A DNA stretch of 64,000 bases from Crossiella equi (GCF_017876755.1 NZ_JAGIOO010000001.1:1364001-1428000), one strand, 5' to 3'. Positions 18,001 to 26,374 are shown, counted from the first letter of the stretch. Numbers and translations are program-made. The notes: generated from the letters alone by a model not told the origin.

Positions 18001-18841
18001 GCTCGGGGTGGGCGGCGCAGTGGGTGAGGAAGTCGGTCCGCACGCCCAGCAGCACGCGCACGCGGCTGGTCTCGGCCCGCACCGCGTGCAGCAGCAGGGC
18101 GAGGAAGGCCTCCCGCTCGGCCGGGTCGGCGCAGAGGGTGAACACCTCCTCGAACTGGTCGACCACCACGAGCAGCTCGCCGTCCCGGCCGTCGAGCAGC
18201 TGCCGGGCGAGCAGGTGCAGGCCGTCCGGGCCCTCGGCCAGCCCCGCGCGGAAGGTCGGCGCGGACCCGCCGGTCACGGCGGCCAGGCGCACCGCGCACT
18301 CCTCCACCGGCCGCTGCCCGGGCGTCATCAGCAGCACGGGGCCCTGGTCCCCGCGCGCCGGGAGCAGGCCCGCGCGCAGCACCGAGGACTTGCCCGCACC
18401 GGAGGCGCCGAACAGCGCGAGGAATCGCTGGCCGTCCATTCTCCGCGCCAGGGTGCGAACGATTTCCTCGCGTCCGAAGAATCTCACCGAGTCCTCGGAC
18501 TGGAACGCGGCCAATCCAACATAAGGCGCCTTACCAGATCGGTCTGGCTCGCGGTGGCCGCTTTCCGGAACTGGGCACAAATCCGCCGAGACCTGCCGCC
18601 AGCGCGCTTCCCACGGCTCGGTGTCCCCGCCGCACGCGCGCACGTAGGCCAGCGTGGCGGCCAGGCTGGGCAGGCGTTTCCCCCCGGCCGCGTCGGCCAG
18701 CGTGGTGGGCGAGTAGTGGCTGCGCCGGGCCAGCTCGCGGTAGGGCGGACTGCCCGCCTGGACACGTAGTCGGCGCAGGTCACGGGCGAAACAGGTGAGC
18801 GGCTCGGTGTTGTCGGGCAGCGGTTGTTCCGCGCGCGGCAT
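15005..18841 (-). CDS. HTH-nSTAND1-TM-WD40 protein, copy 1
   Basis: A 1278 aa multidomain signalling protein. Residues about 10-85 form an XRE-like helix-turn-helix (PYRELARRSHYSPTTLADA, LPSLAATLAYVRACGGD). From about 105 an nSTAND1 NTPase follows with FFGRE, Walker A GASGAGKSS (145-153) and Walker B VVVDQFEE (225-232). Next is an all-helical arm with ISHEVLLHAWPRLHDWL near 441-457. A basic stretch (GRRRQRRQQQ) precedes one membrane span at about 539-560. The C-terminal 650 residues hold about 14 WD-like repeats (VRLWQV, VRLWDLTD, TRLWDISD, VILWDVSD and others), enough for two seven-bladed propellers. The HTH would be inside the cell and the propellers outside. The ATG at 18841 follows GGGGGA. 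It is a close paralogue of the gene at 22493. Confidence 0.9.
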   Translation of the reverse strand: MPRAEQPLPDNTEPLTCFARDLRRLRVQAGSPPYRELARRSHYSPTTLADAAGGKRLPSLAATLAYVRACGGDTEPWEARWRQVSADLCPVPESGHREPDRSGKAPYVGLAAFQSEDSVRFFGREEIVRTLARRMDGQRFLALFGASGAGKSSVLRAGLLPARGDQGPVLLMTPGQRPVEECAVRLAAVTGGSAPTFRAGLAEGPDGLHLLARQLLDGRDGELLVVVDQFEEVFTLCADPAEREAFLALLLHAVRAETSRVRVLLGVRTDFLTHCAAHPELANALQDAQVLLGPMTADELREAVTRPALETGHRLESALLAVLMAEAAGRPGALPLLSHALLETWYRRRGNVLTLRGYQEAGGIAHALARTAETVYAGLDEAGQEIARDLFLRLTALGEGTEDTRRRVHRAELDSSPAAAHVVEALTAARLVTADGDTLEISHEVLLHAWPRLHDWLSADREGLRVHRQLTEAAATWESLHRDPAALYRGSRLDRALDWSDGETARPTTREREFLAASRRDREEETTRGRRRQRRQQQLVAAVLVFGLIAGLAALVAGGQWASAARQRDDATYRHVVAEADRLAEADPTLSARLLLAAHRLRPDDEAVHTRLLGTGTRPLATTTAAHPGRAYQVAYGKDGSWIATTGDDGTVRLWQVRDRQHLEPMGAPLTGGQGWLLSLRLNADSSLLVAVGQHGRALLWNVRDPRKPERLPDLPGPKDTHVYETHFHPGGRKLATAHSDGTVRLWDLTDPQRPVQEREWTVGARQQAFAVAFSQDGRTLAAAGERGAVHLWDLAQPNRAPRTVDTGSGSVLVLAFHPGGQVLVTGGREGVVRLWEVTTGAAVGLPLAGHRGDVWYAGFNARGDVLVTAGGDGAALLWNSTAPASVTRIGPPLSGSGSTVYAAALSPDGTVLATVANDGRIRLWDLPSALLLGHHQRVDSVSVRPDGGLVALADRGNVVRLWRTGSAEVPRQMTELPAPAHRSLCTQCPTQTRFTPDGRLLVVLTNTSVLRLVDVADPEHPVVKFEKVLGTSFTSALALSPDGRVLAVGEDDFSTRLWDISDPEQPKPLGSLAGHEGEVGVLVFRPDGKVIASMGTDSAVILWDVSDPRYPRRKGTARVEGIAGAMAFSPDGTVLAETSEEPRIWLWDVHDLSAPVRRPEPLTGHTKAVTAVRWSPDGRHLVTAGADHSVRQWRLTGPNRPAAVGEGVPISGGAGSVLAFLPGDRLLAGDGTNTVRVLDLSVPRAVERICRTADPLDEQRWRQHLPGLPYQRTCPGG

Positions 18842-18862
18842 ACGTCCCCCAGAAATCCCCTC

Positions 18863-18911
18863 GTTGTCCGGAGCGTGTTGTACGGCTCCCACTGCCGTGA
18901 CCCTGGACAAC
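18863..18911. promoter_or_regulatory. Inverted repeat in divergent promoter of WD40 gene copy 1
   Basis: GTTGTCCGG at 18863-18871 and GGACAAC at 18905-18911 form an inverted repeat around a conserved TGTTGTACG block (18877-18885) and a shared GTGAC. On the minus strand TACAAC within this block could serve as a -10 for the WD40 gene. The same arrangement occurs at 26328-26374 before the paralogue, so the element is conserved in non-coding DNA and is a candidate autoregulatory operator for the HTH domain. Confidence 0.6.
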
Positions 18912-18985
18912 CCTCCGGGCATTACACCTGACCTCGTCGCACCGCAGTAGCGGGATGCGAGAAATCCGAACCGAGGGGAAGCACG

Positions 18986-19366
18986 TTGAAGAAGACCTTG
19001 CTCGCCGTCGTGGGCGCAGCCGCCGTCGTCCTGTCCGGGGGCGCCACCGCCGTGGCCGCACCGTCCGCCGCGGCGGCCCCGGTGAACACCGCCTCGATCG
19101 CGGCCTGGGAGTGCACCCCGGGTTACGTGTGCTTCTACGAAGGCGCGAACGGCACCGGCAAGCGCTGCCAGTTCTCGCAGAACCAGACGCGGGCGAACGA
19201 GCTGTGCAGCTGGGGCCTGGTGAACCCGAAGTCGATCTCCAACCGCTCGACGAAGAAGGTCACCTACTACCACGAGCACAACTACGGCCGGAGGATCGGC
19301 AGCACCACCGCGGGCAACAGTGGCAACCTGGCGGGCAACTACACCGTCCGCTCGCTGCACTTCTGA
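18986..19366 (+). CDS. Secreted peptidase inhibitor I36 / beta-gamma-crystallin-like protein
   Basis: A 126 aa secreted protein starting at a TTG codon (18986) 8 bases after GAGGGG. The signal peptide is KKTLLAVVGAAAVVLSGGA with cleavage near AVAAPSAAAA. The mature part carries ECTPGYVCFYEGANGTGKRC and later KVTYYHEHNYGRRIG, the Greek-key pattern of small crystallin-like proteins annotated as peptidase inhibitor family I36 in actinomycetes. Four cysteines can form two disulfides. It is divergent from the WD40 gene with 144 bases between the starts, and a strong hairpin follows its stop. Inhibitor activity is a family label, not shown here. Confidence 0.8.
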   Translation: MKKTLLAVVGAAAVVLSGGATAVAAPSAAAAPVNTASIAAWECTPGYVCFYEGANGTGKRCQFSQNQTRANELCSWGLVNPKSISNRSTKKVTYYHEHNYGRRIGSTTAGNSGNLAGNYTVRSLHF

Positions 19367-19380
19367 TCCAGCTCTCCCAG

Positions 19381-19415
19381 CCGGGCCGGGCCGCTTTGGG
19401 GGCGGCCCGGCCCGG
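19381..19415 (+). terminator. Hairpin terminator after I36 gene
   Basis: CCGGGCCGGGCCGC at 19381-19394 pairs perfectly with GCGGCCCGGCCCGG at 19402-19415 around a 7-base loop. It starts 15 bases after the stop codon. There is no T run, as is usual for high-GC actinomycete terminators. Confidence 0.65.
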
Positions 19416-19423
19416 CCGTCGCG

Positions 19424-19549
19424 GCGTTGTCCGGCGTCGGCTTCGAGGCCGTGCTGGTCCGCCCGGACGGAGTGGTCGCCTGGGCCGGTGCGCCCGAGTC
19501 GGTCGAGCAGGCCCTCACCCGCTGGTTCGGGTCCGGGGAGCAGGCGTGA
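19424..19549 (+). pseudogene. C-terminal remnant of an FAD-dependent monooxygenase
   Basis: The frame GCG TTG at 19424 to TGA at 19547-19549 reads GVGFEAVLVRPDGVVAWAGA followed by PESVEQALTRWFGSGEQA and a stop. The VLVRPDGxVAW pattern followed by a short helix with RWFG is the C-terminal end of PheA/TfdB-type aromatic or polyketide hydroxylases. Only about 40 codons remain, with no start or ribosome-binding site; the terminator hairpin lies directly upstream. It is probably the stump of a gene removed when this locus was rearranged. The family call rests on pattern recognition over a short stretch. Confidence 0.5.
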
Positions 19550-19708
19550 CGAGCACAGTCCGGCCCGCCGCCACGGCGCGCGTCTGTTCCCCGGGCTGGC
19601 AACGGCCTGGTGGGACCTGATGAGCGGGCTTCAAACTCCTGGATACCGAGTATGACCTGTGCCGCACAACGGACTGAATCGGTACACCTGGCCGATAACG
19701 TTGGGGCC

Positions 19709-20530
19709 GTGTCCTTTTCCCGACATGCCCAGACCCTGTTGTACGAGTCCTTCCGGCACGCGCAGGGCGACCAGCCGAACCAGGTGCACTTCATGTTCGG
19801 CTACGCCCTGCTCCTGCGCGATGCCAAGGTGCCCTTCGACCTGTCCGTCCGGGACTCCCTGCTCGACCGCGTGCGCAACCGGCAGCTCCCCCAGGGGCAC
19901 CTGGCCATGCCGAACGCCGACCAGGTGCGGGCGCAGTTCGAGTTCTGGTGGCGCACCATGTTCGACGTGTTCCGGGCCGTCCAGGACGACGACCTGGCGC
20001 TGCTGCCGTCGGTGCGGGAGCTGCGGGAGCGCATGGCGCACGTCGGCGGCGAGGCCGACATGTCCAGCTTCACCGGCGAGGAGATGGGCCGCCTGGCCGC
20101 CACGCTCGCCGAGTACCGGGCGCGCACCGAGAAGCGGCTCAGCGCCTACGACGTCATCGGCGGGCGGTTCCTGCCCGGGATGATCCGCGTGGAGCACAAC
20201 TTCCAGGGCGTCGGCGCGCGGTGGACCTACCGGCCGCGCGAGGACGGCGGCGACCCGCACGAGTCCCGCATGCTCAGCTACTACCGGCGGCTGGCCGGGC
20301 GCGAGCAGCTCGACCTCCCCGGGCAGGTCTACGCGATCGCGGCCCGGCGGTTGGACTGGCTGGCCGAGCATGAGCCCGCGCACCCCGTGCACCTCGCCTA
20401 CCGCGACTTGGTAAACGCTTACAACGCCAACCACCCGGAGGCCCCCGTCACCCGCCTGCACCTGGTGCCCGGCGAGACCGTCTCAGCGGAGAGGATGAGA
20501 TCCCAACGCAGTCTCACCGGCGGCCGCTAG
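19709..20530 (+). CDS. Hypothetical protein
   Basis: A 273 aa protein from the GTG at 19709 (VSFSRHAQTLLYESF); an in-frame ATG at 19652 would add 19 residues. Neither has a good ribosome-binding site, so the start is unsettled. It is soluble, rich in charged residues and without signal peptide or membrane span. Recognisable blocks are VHFMFGYALLLRDAKVPFDL, FEFWWRTMFDVFRAVQDDDL, GGRFLPGMIRVEHNFQGVG and QVYAIAARRLDWLAEHEPAH. I do not recognise a family. Codon use (strong third-position GC) supports it as real. It lies between the I36 gene and the beta-helix gene, 55 bases before the latter's start, so the two may be co-transcribed. Confidence 0.6.
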   Translation: MSFSRHAQTLLYESFRHAQGDQPNQVHFMFGYALLLRDAKVPFDLSVRDSLLDRVRNRQLPQGHLAMPNADQVRAQFEFWWRTMFDVFRAVQDDDLALLPSVRELRERMAHVGGEADMSSFTGEEMGRLAATLAEYRARTEKRLSAYDVIGGRFLPGMIRVEHNFQGVGARWTYRPREDGGDPHESRMLSYYRRLAGREQLDLPGQVYAIAARRLDWLAEHEPAHPVHLAYRDLVNAYNANHPEAPVTRLHLVPGETVSAERMRSQRSLTGGR

Positions 20531-20585
20531 GTACCGGCGCGGCGGCAGGATGGCCTGGCAGTCAACCGGACCAGGGGGATCCGCC

Positions 20586-22478
20586 GTGCACGACACCTTC
20601 GACCGACCGTCCCGCCGCACCGAGGGCGCCCGGGTGGTGGACATCGGCAGGTACGGGGCCGACCGGGAGGGCGGCGGCGACCCGGTGGCCAACACCGCGC
20701 TGGCGCAGCGGGCCCTGGACGACCTCACCGACAACAGCGTGCTGCTCATCCCGGCCGGGGTCTACCTGCTCGCGCCCGGTCCGGGGACCGCGGCCGGGGA
20801 GCCCGTCCTGGAGCTGCCCCGGCTGCGCAACCTCATCGTGCGCGGTGACGGCCCGGCCTCGGTGCTGCGGGTGGCGGGCCGGACCGACGCCGGGCCGCGC
20901 CTGTACGGCACCGTGCTCGGGTTCAAGGCAGGGCCGCGGGTACCGGACCTGGTGTACTTCACCGAGTTCACCGTGGACCACAACTGCACCGAGAACCCGC
21001 TGCCGGTCAAGCACGGCGGCAGCTTCGTGCTGGGCAGCACGATCTCCACCTACGCCCGGGTGCCCGTGTTCGGGCGCGTCACCGTCCGGGACGTCATCGT
21101 GCACCGCAGCGATGCCCGGGTGTCCCTGTACTTCCCGGGCGGCAGCGCCACCGACGGGCACGTGACCGTCCAGGACTGCACTTGGAGCGAGGCCAGCCAC
21201 CGCACCGGCGAGGCCCTGGACGACCAGTCCTTCGTCAACGCCACCTGCGCCTCGCTGACCGTGCGGCACAACCGGTTCCACGGCGTGTCCTGGGCGAGGG
21301 CGCCACGCACCGCGATCGAGACGCACGCCAGCAACACCCTGGTGCAGGGCAACCTGGTCGAGCGGTTCCAGATCGGGGTCAACCTCACCGGCAACACCCG
21401 GCACGGCGGCACCACGTTCCGGCACCTGTGCCAGGACAACCTGATCGAGGCCTCCCGCGACGGCATCCTGATCTGGTCGCACCGGTACGCCGACGGCGCG
21501 GCCACGATCGGGTTCGAGGACCTGGTGGTCTCCGGCAACCACGTCACCCTGCACCCGGGGCGCTACACCAGCCCGCCCTTCGACGGGAAAGGCCTGCGCG
21601 GCATCGGCGTGTTCGCGGTGAAGTCCGAGCCGACCGCGCCGAGCACCGGCTTCCGCAACCTGCTCATCGCGGACAACACCATCCGCTACCCGCTGGAGTC
21701 CGCCGCCCCGGACTACATCCGGCTCACCGACCTCAACCGCAAGGCGGGCGCGATCTCCTTCGCCTTCAGCGACACCACCGCCGACGACGACACCTACGAG
21801 AACGTGCGGATCACCGGCAACGTCGTGCACGACTGCGCGTTCTCCGGGCTGTTCGTCGAGGGCGGCTCGTGGCGCGGGCTCCAGGTGGACGGCAACACCT
21901 TCGTCGACTGCGCCCACTCCGCCTCGGGCAAACGCGTCCCCGAGCACAGCAACGTGGTGGTGTGGCTGAAGGTGCGGCTGCTCGGCGACTGCGTGGTCAC
22001 CGGCAACACAGCGCACACCACCACGCGCCCGGCGGGCGAGCGCACCTGGACCACGGCCTACCTGCACGCCGAGCACACCGGCCCGGACCGCCACCGCTTC
22101 CTGGTCTCGGCCAACACCTTCGCCCTGGAACCAGCGATCCGGCACACCCCCCGGCTGGCGGCCTACGTGGAGTTCGCGGGCGCGGGCACGCTGTGGACGC
22201 TGGACGGCGCGGTGCCGCGCGCGGGCATCCCGATCACCACGAACGCCCCGGGTGGCATCGGGTCGCGGGTACGGGTGGACCAGTCGGAGGTGCTGGCCAC
22301 GCGGACCGCGACCGGCTGGCAGCAGCAGGGTTTCGGCACGCGGGCCCCGGCCGGGGCGGGGTTCGCGGCCGGGGATGTCTGGGTGAACACGGCGGTGTCG
22401 GAGGCGGAGCCGGTGCATTCCTGGGTGTGCGTCGGCGGTGGGGAGAAGCCGGTGTGGCGGGAGGTCCGGGCGAGCTGA
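20586..22478 (+). CDS. Right-handed beta-helix (pectate-lyase-like) protein
   Basis: A 630 aa protein from the GTG at 20586, chosen because AGGGGG lies 7 bases upstream. The N-terminus has the pectate-lyase superfamily opening VVDIGRYGADREGGGD, TALAQRALDDL and VLLIPAGVYLL. The middle consists of parallel beta-helix rungs with recurring N/G-rich turns: LTVRHNRFHGVSW, NTLVQGNLVERFQIGVNLTG, LVVSGNHVTLHPG, LLIADNTIRYPL, VRITGNVVHDCAFSGLFVEG and GLQVDGNTFVDCAH. The last 80 residues (AAGDVWVNTAVSEAEPVHSW) look like a small carbohydrate-binding or tail-fibre-type cap. No signal peptide is visible, so its location is unclear. It may be a polysaccharide lyase, hydrolase or epimerase; catalytic residues cannot be assigned. 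It ends 15 bases before the convergent WD40 gene. Confidence 0.8.
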   Translation: MHDTFDRPSRRTEGARVVDIGRYGADREGGGDPVANTALAQRALDDLTDNSVLLIPAGVYLLAPGPGTAAGEPVLELPRLRNLIVRGDGPASVLRVAGRTDAGPRLYGTVLGFKAGPRVPDLVYFTEFTVDHNCTENPLPVKHGGSFVLGSTISTYARVPVFGRVTVRDVIVHRSDARVSLYFPGGSATDGHVTVQDCTWSEASHRTGEALDDQSFVNATCASLTVRHNRFHGVSWARAPRTAIETHASNTLVQGNLVERFQIGVNLTGNTRHGGTTFRHLCQDNLIEASRDGILIWSHRYADGAATIGFEDLVVSGNHVTLHPGRYTSPPFDGKGLRGIGVFAVKSEPTAPSTGFRNLLIADNTIRYPLESAAPDYIRLTDLNRKAGAISFAFSDTTADDDTYENVRITGNVVHDCAFSGLFVEGGSWRGLQVDGNTFVDCAHSASGKRVPEHSNVVVWLKVRLLGDCVVTGNTAHTTTRPAGERTWTTAYLHAEHTGPDRHRFLVSANTFALEPAIRHTPRLAAYVEFAGAGTLWTLDGAVPRAGIPITTNAPGGIGSRVRVDQSEVLATRTATGWQQQGFGTRAPAGAGFAAGDVWVNTAVSEAEPVHSWVCVGGGEKPVWREVRAS

Positions 22479-22492
22479 GGGCGAGCCGGCGG

Positions 22493-25400
22493 TCAGCTGG
22501 TCCCCGGACACATCTCCTGCGGCGGCACCCCCGGCAGGTGCTGCCGCCACCGCGGCCCGTCCAGGCTACCGGCCGTCCGGCACACCCGGTCCACCGCGCG
22601 CTCCGGATCCAGGTCCACCACCCGCACGGTGTTCCGCCCCTCACCGGTGAGCAGCCGCCCGCCAGGCAGGAAAGCCAGCACCTTCCCACCGCCCTCGGCC
22701 ACCGGCGCGCCCTGGCGGTTGGCCAGGTGCCAGCGGCGCACGCTGTTGTCCCCACCGGAGGTGACCAGGTGGGCACCGTCGGCCGACCAGCGCACGGTGC
22801 CCACTTCCTTGGTGTGGCCCGTCAGGGGGTCCGGGTCCCGGGACGGGCGGGTGGGGTCGCGCACGTCCCACAGCCACACCCGGGGTTCCTCGCTGGCCTC
22901 GGCGATCGTGGTGCCGTCCGGGCTGAACTCCAGGATGCCGCCCAGACCCTCGATCGCGCCCGCGCCCAGCCAGCGCGGGTTGGCCGGGTCGCTGACGTTC
23001 CACAGCACCAGCTGGTTGTCCGAGCCGGACACCGCCAGCACCGCACCGTCCGGGCGGAAGGCCAGCGCGCCGATCTCGCCCGGACGGCGCGGCAGCGTGT
23101 GCAACGGCTTCGGCTGCCTCGGGTCGGCGATGTCCCACAGCGAGGTGACGTGGTCGTCGGAGTTGACCACGAGCACCCGGCCGTCCGGGCTGAGCGCGAT
23201 CGAGGAGGTGTACACCGTGCCCAGGCGCTCCTCCCGCAGCAGCACCGGGTGCGCCGGCTCGGTGAGGTCGAACAGCCGCAGCAGGTGGCCGCCGGTCAGG
23301 GCGACCAGCAGCCTGCCGTCCGGGCCGAAGCGCAACTGGCTCTGGCAGTGCGTGCAGGTGCGCAGGCCCGGCGGCGGCGGGATCTCCCCGGCTGGCGCGG
23401 GCCGCTCACCATCCACAGTGGACCAAAGTCGGATCGTGTTGCCCCGGTCGCCGATGGCCACGAGCTTGCCGTCCGGGCGCACGTCCACCGAGTCCACGGT
23501 GTCGCGGTGGCCGACCAGCAGGTCGCTGGGCAGGTCCCAGAGGCGGATGCGGCCGTCGTTGTCGGCGGTGGCCAGGACCGTGCCGTCCGGGCTGATCGCG
23601 GCGCCGTAGAGGATGCTGCCGCCGCCGGAGAGCCGCACACCGAGGCGGGTGGTGGCGGCCGGGTCGGTGACGTTCCACAGCACCGCGGTGCCGTCCGCGC
23701 CCGCGGTGACCAGCACGGTGCCCTCGGCGTTGAAGGCGACCTGCCACACGTCCCGGCTGTGCGCGGCGACGGGCAGGCCGAGCTGGCCGCCGTCGGCGAC
23801 CCGCCACAGCCGCAGCACACCGTTGCCGCCCGCGGTGGCCAGCACCGCGCTGTCCGGCCGGAACGCCAGGCTGTACACGGCGTTCTGGCCCGTCTCGACC
23901 GTCCGCAGGGGTCTGCTGAGGTTGTCCAGGTCCCACACGTCGACCACCCCGGAGTCGCCGCCGGTGGCCAGCAGCCGCCCGTCCGGGCTGAACGCCACCC
24001 CGGCGGAGGCGCGGTCGGGGCCCACCGCCCACTCCCGCCACAGCTTCGGGTGCTCGCGGTCGCCGAGGTCCCAGACGCGCACCACACCGTCGCTGTGTGC
24101 GGTGGCCACCCGGCGGCCGTCCGGGTGGAAGGCCAGCTCGTAGGTGTCCACGTCCAGGCCGGTGGCCAGGTCCGACAGCCGCCGGGAGCGGGCGGGGTCG
24201 CGCACGTCCCAGCGCAGCAGGCGGCCGTCGTGGCCGACCGCGACCAGCTGCGTGCTGTCCGGGCTGAACCGCGCCGAGTTCAGTCGCGCGCCGCCGCCAT
24301 CGGTGAGCGGCCCGCCGAGCGGGGACAGCTTGAGCCGGTCCCGCACCTCCCACAGCCGCACGCCGCCCTCCTCGCCGACGCTGGCCAGCAGCGTGCCGCC
24401 CTGGCCGTAGGCGACCTGGTGCACGCGCCGCTGGTGCGCGACGGTGCTGGTGGCCAGCGGCCGGGTGCGGGTGCTGACCAGGCGGCTGCGCACCGCCTCG
24501 TCCTCGGGGCGCATGCGGTGCGCGGCCACCAGCAGCTGAGCGGACAGCGTCGGGTCGGCCTCGGCCAGCCGGTCGGCCTCGGAGACGACCTGCCGGAAGG
24601 TGGCCTCGTCCCGCTGGTCGGCTGCGATGCCCCACTGCACGCTGGCCACCACCGCGGCCAGGCTCGCGATCAGGGCGAAGACCACCACGGCCACCGACAG
24701 CTGCCGCTGCCTGCGCTGCCGCCGTCTGCCGTGCTCGCGTTCCCGCTCGCGCTCGGACCGGGAGGCGGCCAGGAACTCCCGTTCCCGCACGGTCATCGAC
24801 GCCCCGTCCCCGGCCGCCCAGTCCAGGGCGCGGTCCAGCCGGGTGCCCCGGTACAGGGCGGCCGGGTCGCGGTGCAGGGACTCCCAGGTCGCGGCGGCCT
24901 CGGTGAGCTGGCGGTGGGTGCGCAGACCCTCGCGGTCGGCGGAGAGCCAGTCGTGCAGCCGGGGCCAGGCGTGCAGCAGCACCTCGTGGCTGATCTCCAG
25001 GGTGTCCCGGTCGGCGGTGACCAGCCGCGCGGCGGTCAGGGCCTCGACGACGTGCGCGGCGGCCGGGGAGCTGTCCAGCTCGCCCCGGCCGACCCGGCGC
25101 CGGGTGTCCTCGGTGCCCTCGCCCAGCGTGGTCAGGCGCAGGAACAGGTCGCGGGCGATGCCCTGCCCGGCCTCGTCCAGCCCGGCGTAGACGGTCTCGG
25201 CGGTGCGCGCGATGGCGTGCGCGATGCCCCCGGCCTCCTGGTACCCGCGCAGCGTGAGGGTGTTGCCCCGCCGCCGGAACCAGGTCTCCAGCAGCGCGTG
25301 CGAGACCAGCGGCAACGCCCCCGGACGGCCCGCCGCCTCGGCCATCAGCACCGCCAGCAGCGCACTCTCCAGGCGCTGCCCGGCGGCCAGCGCGGGCCGG

Positions 25401-26305
25401 GTGACGGCCTCGCGCAGCTCGTCGGCGGTCATCGGGCCGAGCAGCACCTGCGCGTCGCGCAGGGCCGTGGCCAGCTCGGCGTGGGCGGCGCAGTGGGTGA
25501 GGAAGTCGGTCCGCACCCCGAGCACCACGCGCACCCGGCTGGTCTCGGCCCGCACCGCGTGCAGCAGCAGCGCGAGGAAGGCCTCCCGCTCGGCCGGGTC
25601 CGTGCAGAGGGTGAACACCTCCTCGAACTGGTCGACCACCACGTGCAGCTCGGTCCCGGTGTCGGCGTGCAACTGCCGGGCCACCAGGTGCAGCCCGTCG
25701 GGGCTGGCCAGCTCGGCGCGCAGCACGGGTGCGGACCGCCCGGTGAGCGCGGCCAGCCGCACCGCGCACTCCTCCACCGGCCGCCGACCCGGCGTGAGCA
25801 GCAGGACGGGCCCGGGCAGCCGTGGGCTGAGCCCCGCGCGCAGCACCGAGGACTTGCCGACCCCGGAGGCGCCGAAAAGGGCGACGAAACGCTGTGCGGA
25901 AATTCGCCGTACGAGCGTTCCGACGAACTCCGACCGCCCGAAGAACCGTTCCGCGTCCTCGGCCTGAAACGCGGCCAGCCCCACATAAGGCGCCTTACCA
26001 GACTGTTCGCCGTTCTCCTCGTCCAGTTCGCCCGAGGGGTTCAGCTGCCTGCACACCGCCCGCCACCGGGCCTCCCACTCGGTCACGTCCCCGCCGCAGG
26101 CCCGGGCGTAGGCGAGGGCGGCGGCCAGGCTCGGCAGGCGTTTGCCCCCGGCGGCGTCGGCGAGCGTGGTCGGCGAGTAGTGGCTGCGCCGGGCTAGCTC
26201 CCGGTAGGTCGGGCTCCCGGCCCGGACCCGGAGTTCCCGCAGCTCACGGGCGAAGCCGGTGAGCGGGTCGGCGGAGTCGGGCAGCGGTTGCTCGGCACGC
26301 GGCAT
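22493..26305 (-). CDS. HTH-nSTAND1-TM-WD40 protein, copy 2
   Basis: A 1270 aa paralogue of the gene at 15005 with the same domain order. It has an HTH (TYRELARRSHYSPTTLADAA), FFGRSEF, Walker A GASGVGKSS near residue 150, Walker B VVVDQFEEVF, ISHEVLLHAW and a basic REREREHGRRRQRRQRQ stretch. The membrane span is LSVAVVVFALIASLAAVVAS, followed by about 14 WD-like repeats (VRLWEV, VRVWDLGD, TSLWDIAD, LVLWNVSD, VWLWDVRD). Similarity is highest from the HTH through the NTPase arm and lower in the propellers, as expected if the intracellular parts work alike and the sensor parts have diverged. The ATG at 26305 (MPRAEQPLPD, identical to copy 1) follows GGGGGGACC. Confidence 0.9.
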   Translation of the reverse strand: MPRAEQPLPDSADPLTGFARELRELRVRAGSPTYRELARRSHYSPTTLADAAGGKRLPSLAAALAYARACGGDVTEWEARWRAVCRQLNPSGELDEENGEQSGKAPYVGLAAFQAEDAERFFGRSEFVGTLVRRISAQRFVALFGASGVGKSSVLRAGLSPRLPGPVLLLTPGRRPVEECAVRLAALTGRSAPVLRAELASPDGLHLVARQLHADTGTELHVVVDQFEEVFTLCTDPAEREAFLALLLHAVRAETSRVRVVLGVRTDFLTHCAAHAELATALRDAQVLLGPMTADELREAVTRPALAAGQRLESALLAVLMAEAAGRPGALPLVSHALLETWFRRRGNTLTLRGYQEAGGIAHAIARTAETVYAGLDEAGQGIARDLFLRLTTLGEGTEDTRRRVGRGELDSSPAAAHVVEALTAARLVTADRDTLEISHEVLLHAWPRLHDWLSADREGLRTHRQLTEAAATWESLHRDPAALYRGTRLDRALDWAAGDGASMTVREREFLAASRSEREREREHGRRRQRRQRQLSVAVVVFALIASLAAVVASVQWGIAADQRDEATFRQVVSEADRLAEADPTLSAQLLVAAHRMRPEDEAVRSRLVSTRTRPLATSTVAHQRRVHQVAYGQGGTLLASVGEEGGVRLWEVRDRLKLSPLGGPLTDGGGARLNSARFSPDSTQLVAVGHDGRLLRWDVRDPARSRRLSDLATGLDVDTYELAFHPDGRRVATAHSDGVVRVWDLGDREHPKLWREWAVGPDRASAGVAFSPDGRLLATGGDSGVVDVWDLDNLSRPLRTVETGQNAVYSLAFRPDSAVLATAGGNGVLRLWRVADGGQLGLPVAAHSRDVWQVAFNAEGTVLVTAGADGTAVLWNVTDPAATTRLGVRLSGGGSILYGAAISPDGTVLATADNDGRIRLWDLPSDLLVGHRDTVDSVDVRPDGKLVAIGDRGNTIRLWSTVDGERPAPAGEIPPPPGLRTCTHCQSQLRFGPDGRLLVALTGGHLLRLFDLTEPAHPVLLREERLGTVYTSSIALSPDGRVLVVNSDDHVTSLWDIADPRQPKPLHTLPRRPGEIGALAFRPDGAVLAVSGSDNQLVLWNVSDPANPRWLGAGAIEGLGGILEFSPDGTTIAEASEEPRVWLWDVRDPTRPSRDPDPLTGHTKEVGTVRWSADGAHLVTSGGDNSVRRWHLANRQGAPVAEGGGKVLAFLPGGRLLTGEGRNTVRVVDLDPERAVDRVCRTAGSLDGPRWRQHLPGVPPQEMCPGTS

Positions 26306-26327
26306 GGTCCCCCCAGACGATCCCCTC

Positions 26328-26374
26328 GTTGTCCGGAGCCTGTTGTACGACCCAGCACCGTGACACCGGACAAC
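26328..26374. promoter_or_regulatory. Inverted repeat in divergent promoter of WD40 gene copy 2
   Basis: GTTGTCCGG at 26328-26336 and CCGGACAAC at 26366-26374 form a perfect 9-bp inverted repeat around TGTTGTACGA (26341-26350). The block TCGTTGTCCGGAGC is identical to that before copy 1. On the minus strand TACAAC may be the -10 of the WD40 gene. Conservation outside coding sequence between the two copies suggests a bound regulator, most simply the proteins' own HTH domain. Confidence 0.65.

Noticed and set aside
19610-19708. Longer N-terminus for the hypothetical gene ending at 20530
   Set aside because: The extra residues (GPDERASNSWIPSMTCAAQR) look unlike protein and no ribosome-binding site supports them. 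The GTG at 19709 was preferred, though not proven.
21182-26197. A 1671-codon plus-strand frame
   Set aside because: It is antisense to the second WD40 gene and out of frame with the beta-helix gene; its composition is the usual high-GC shadow with no domain.
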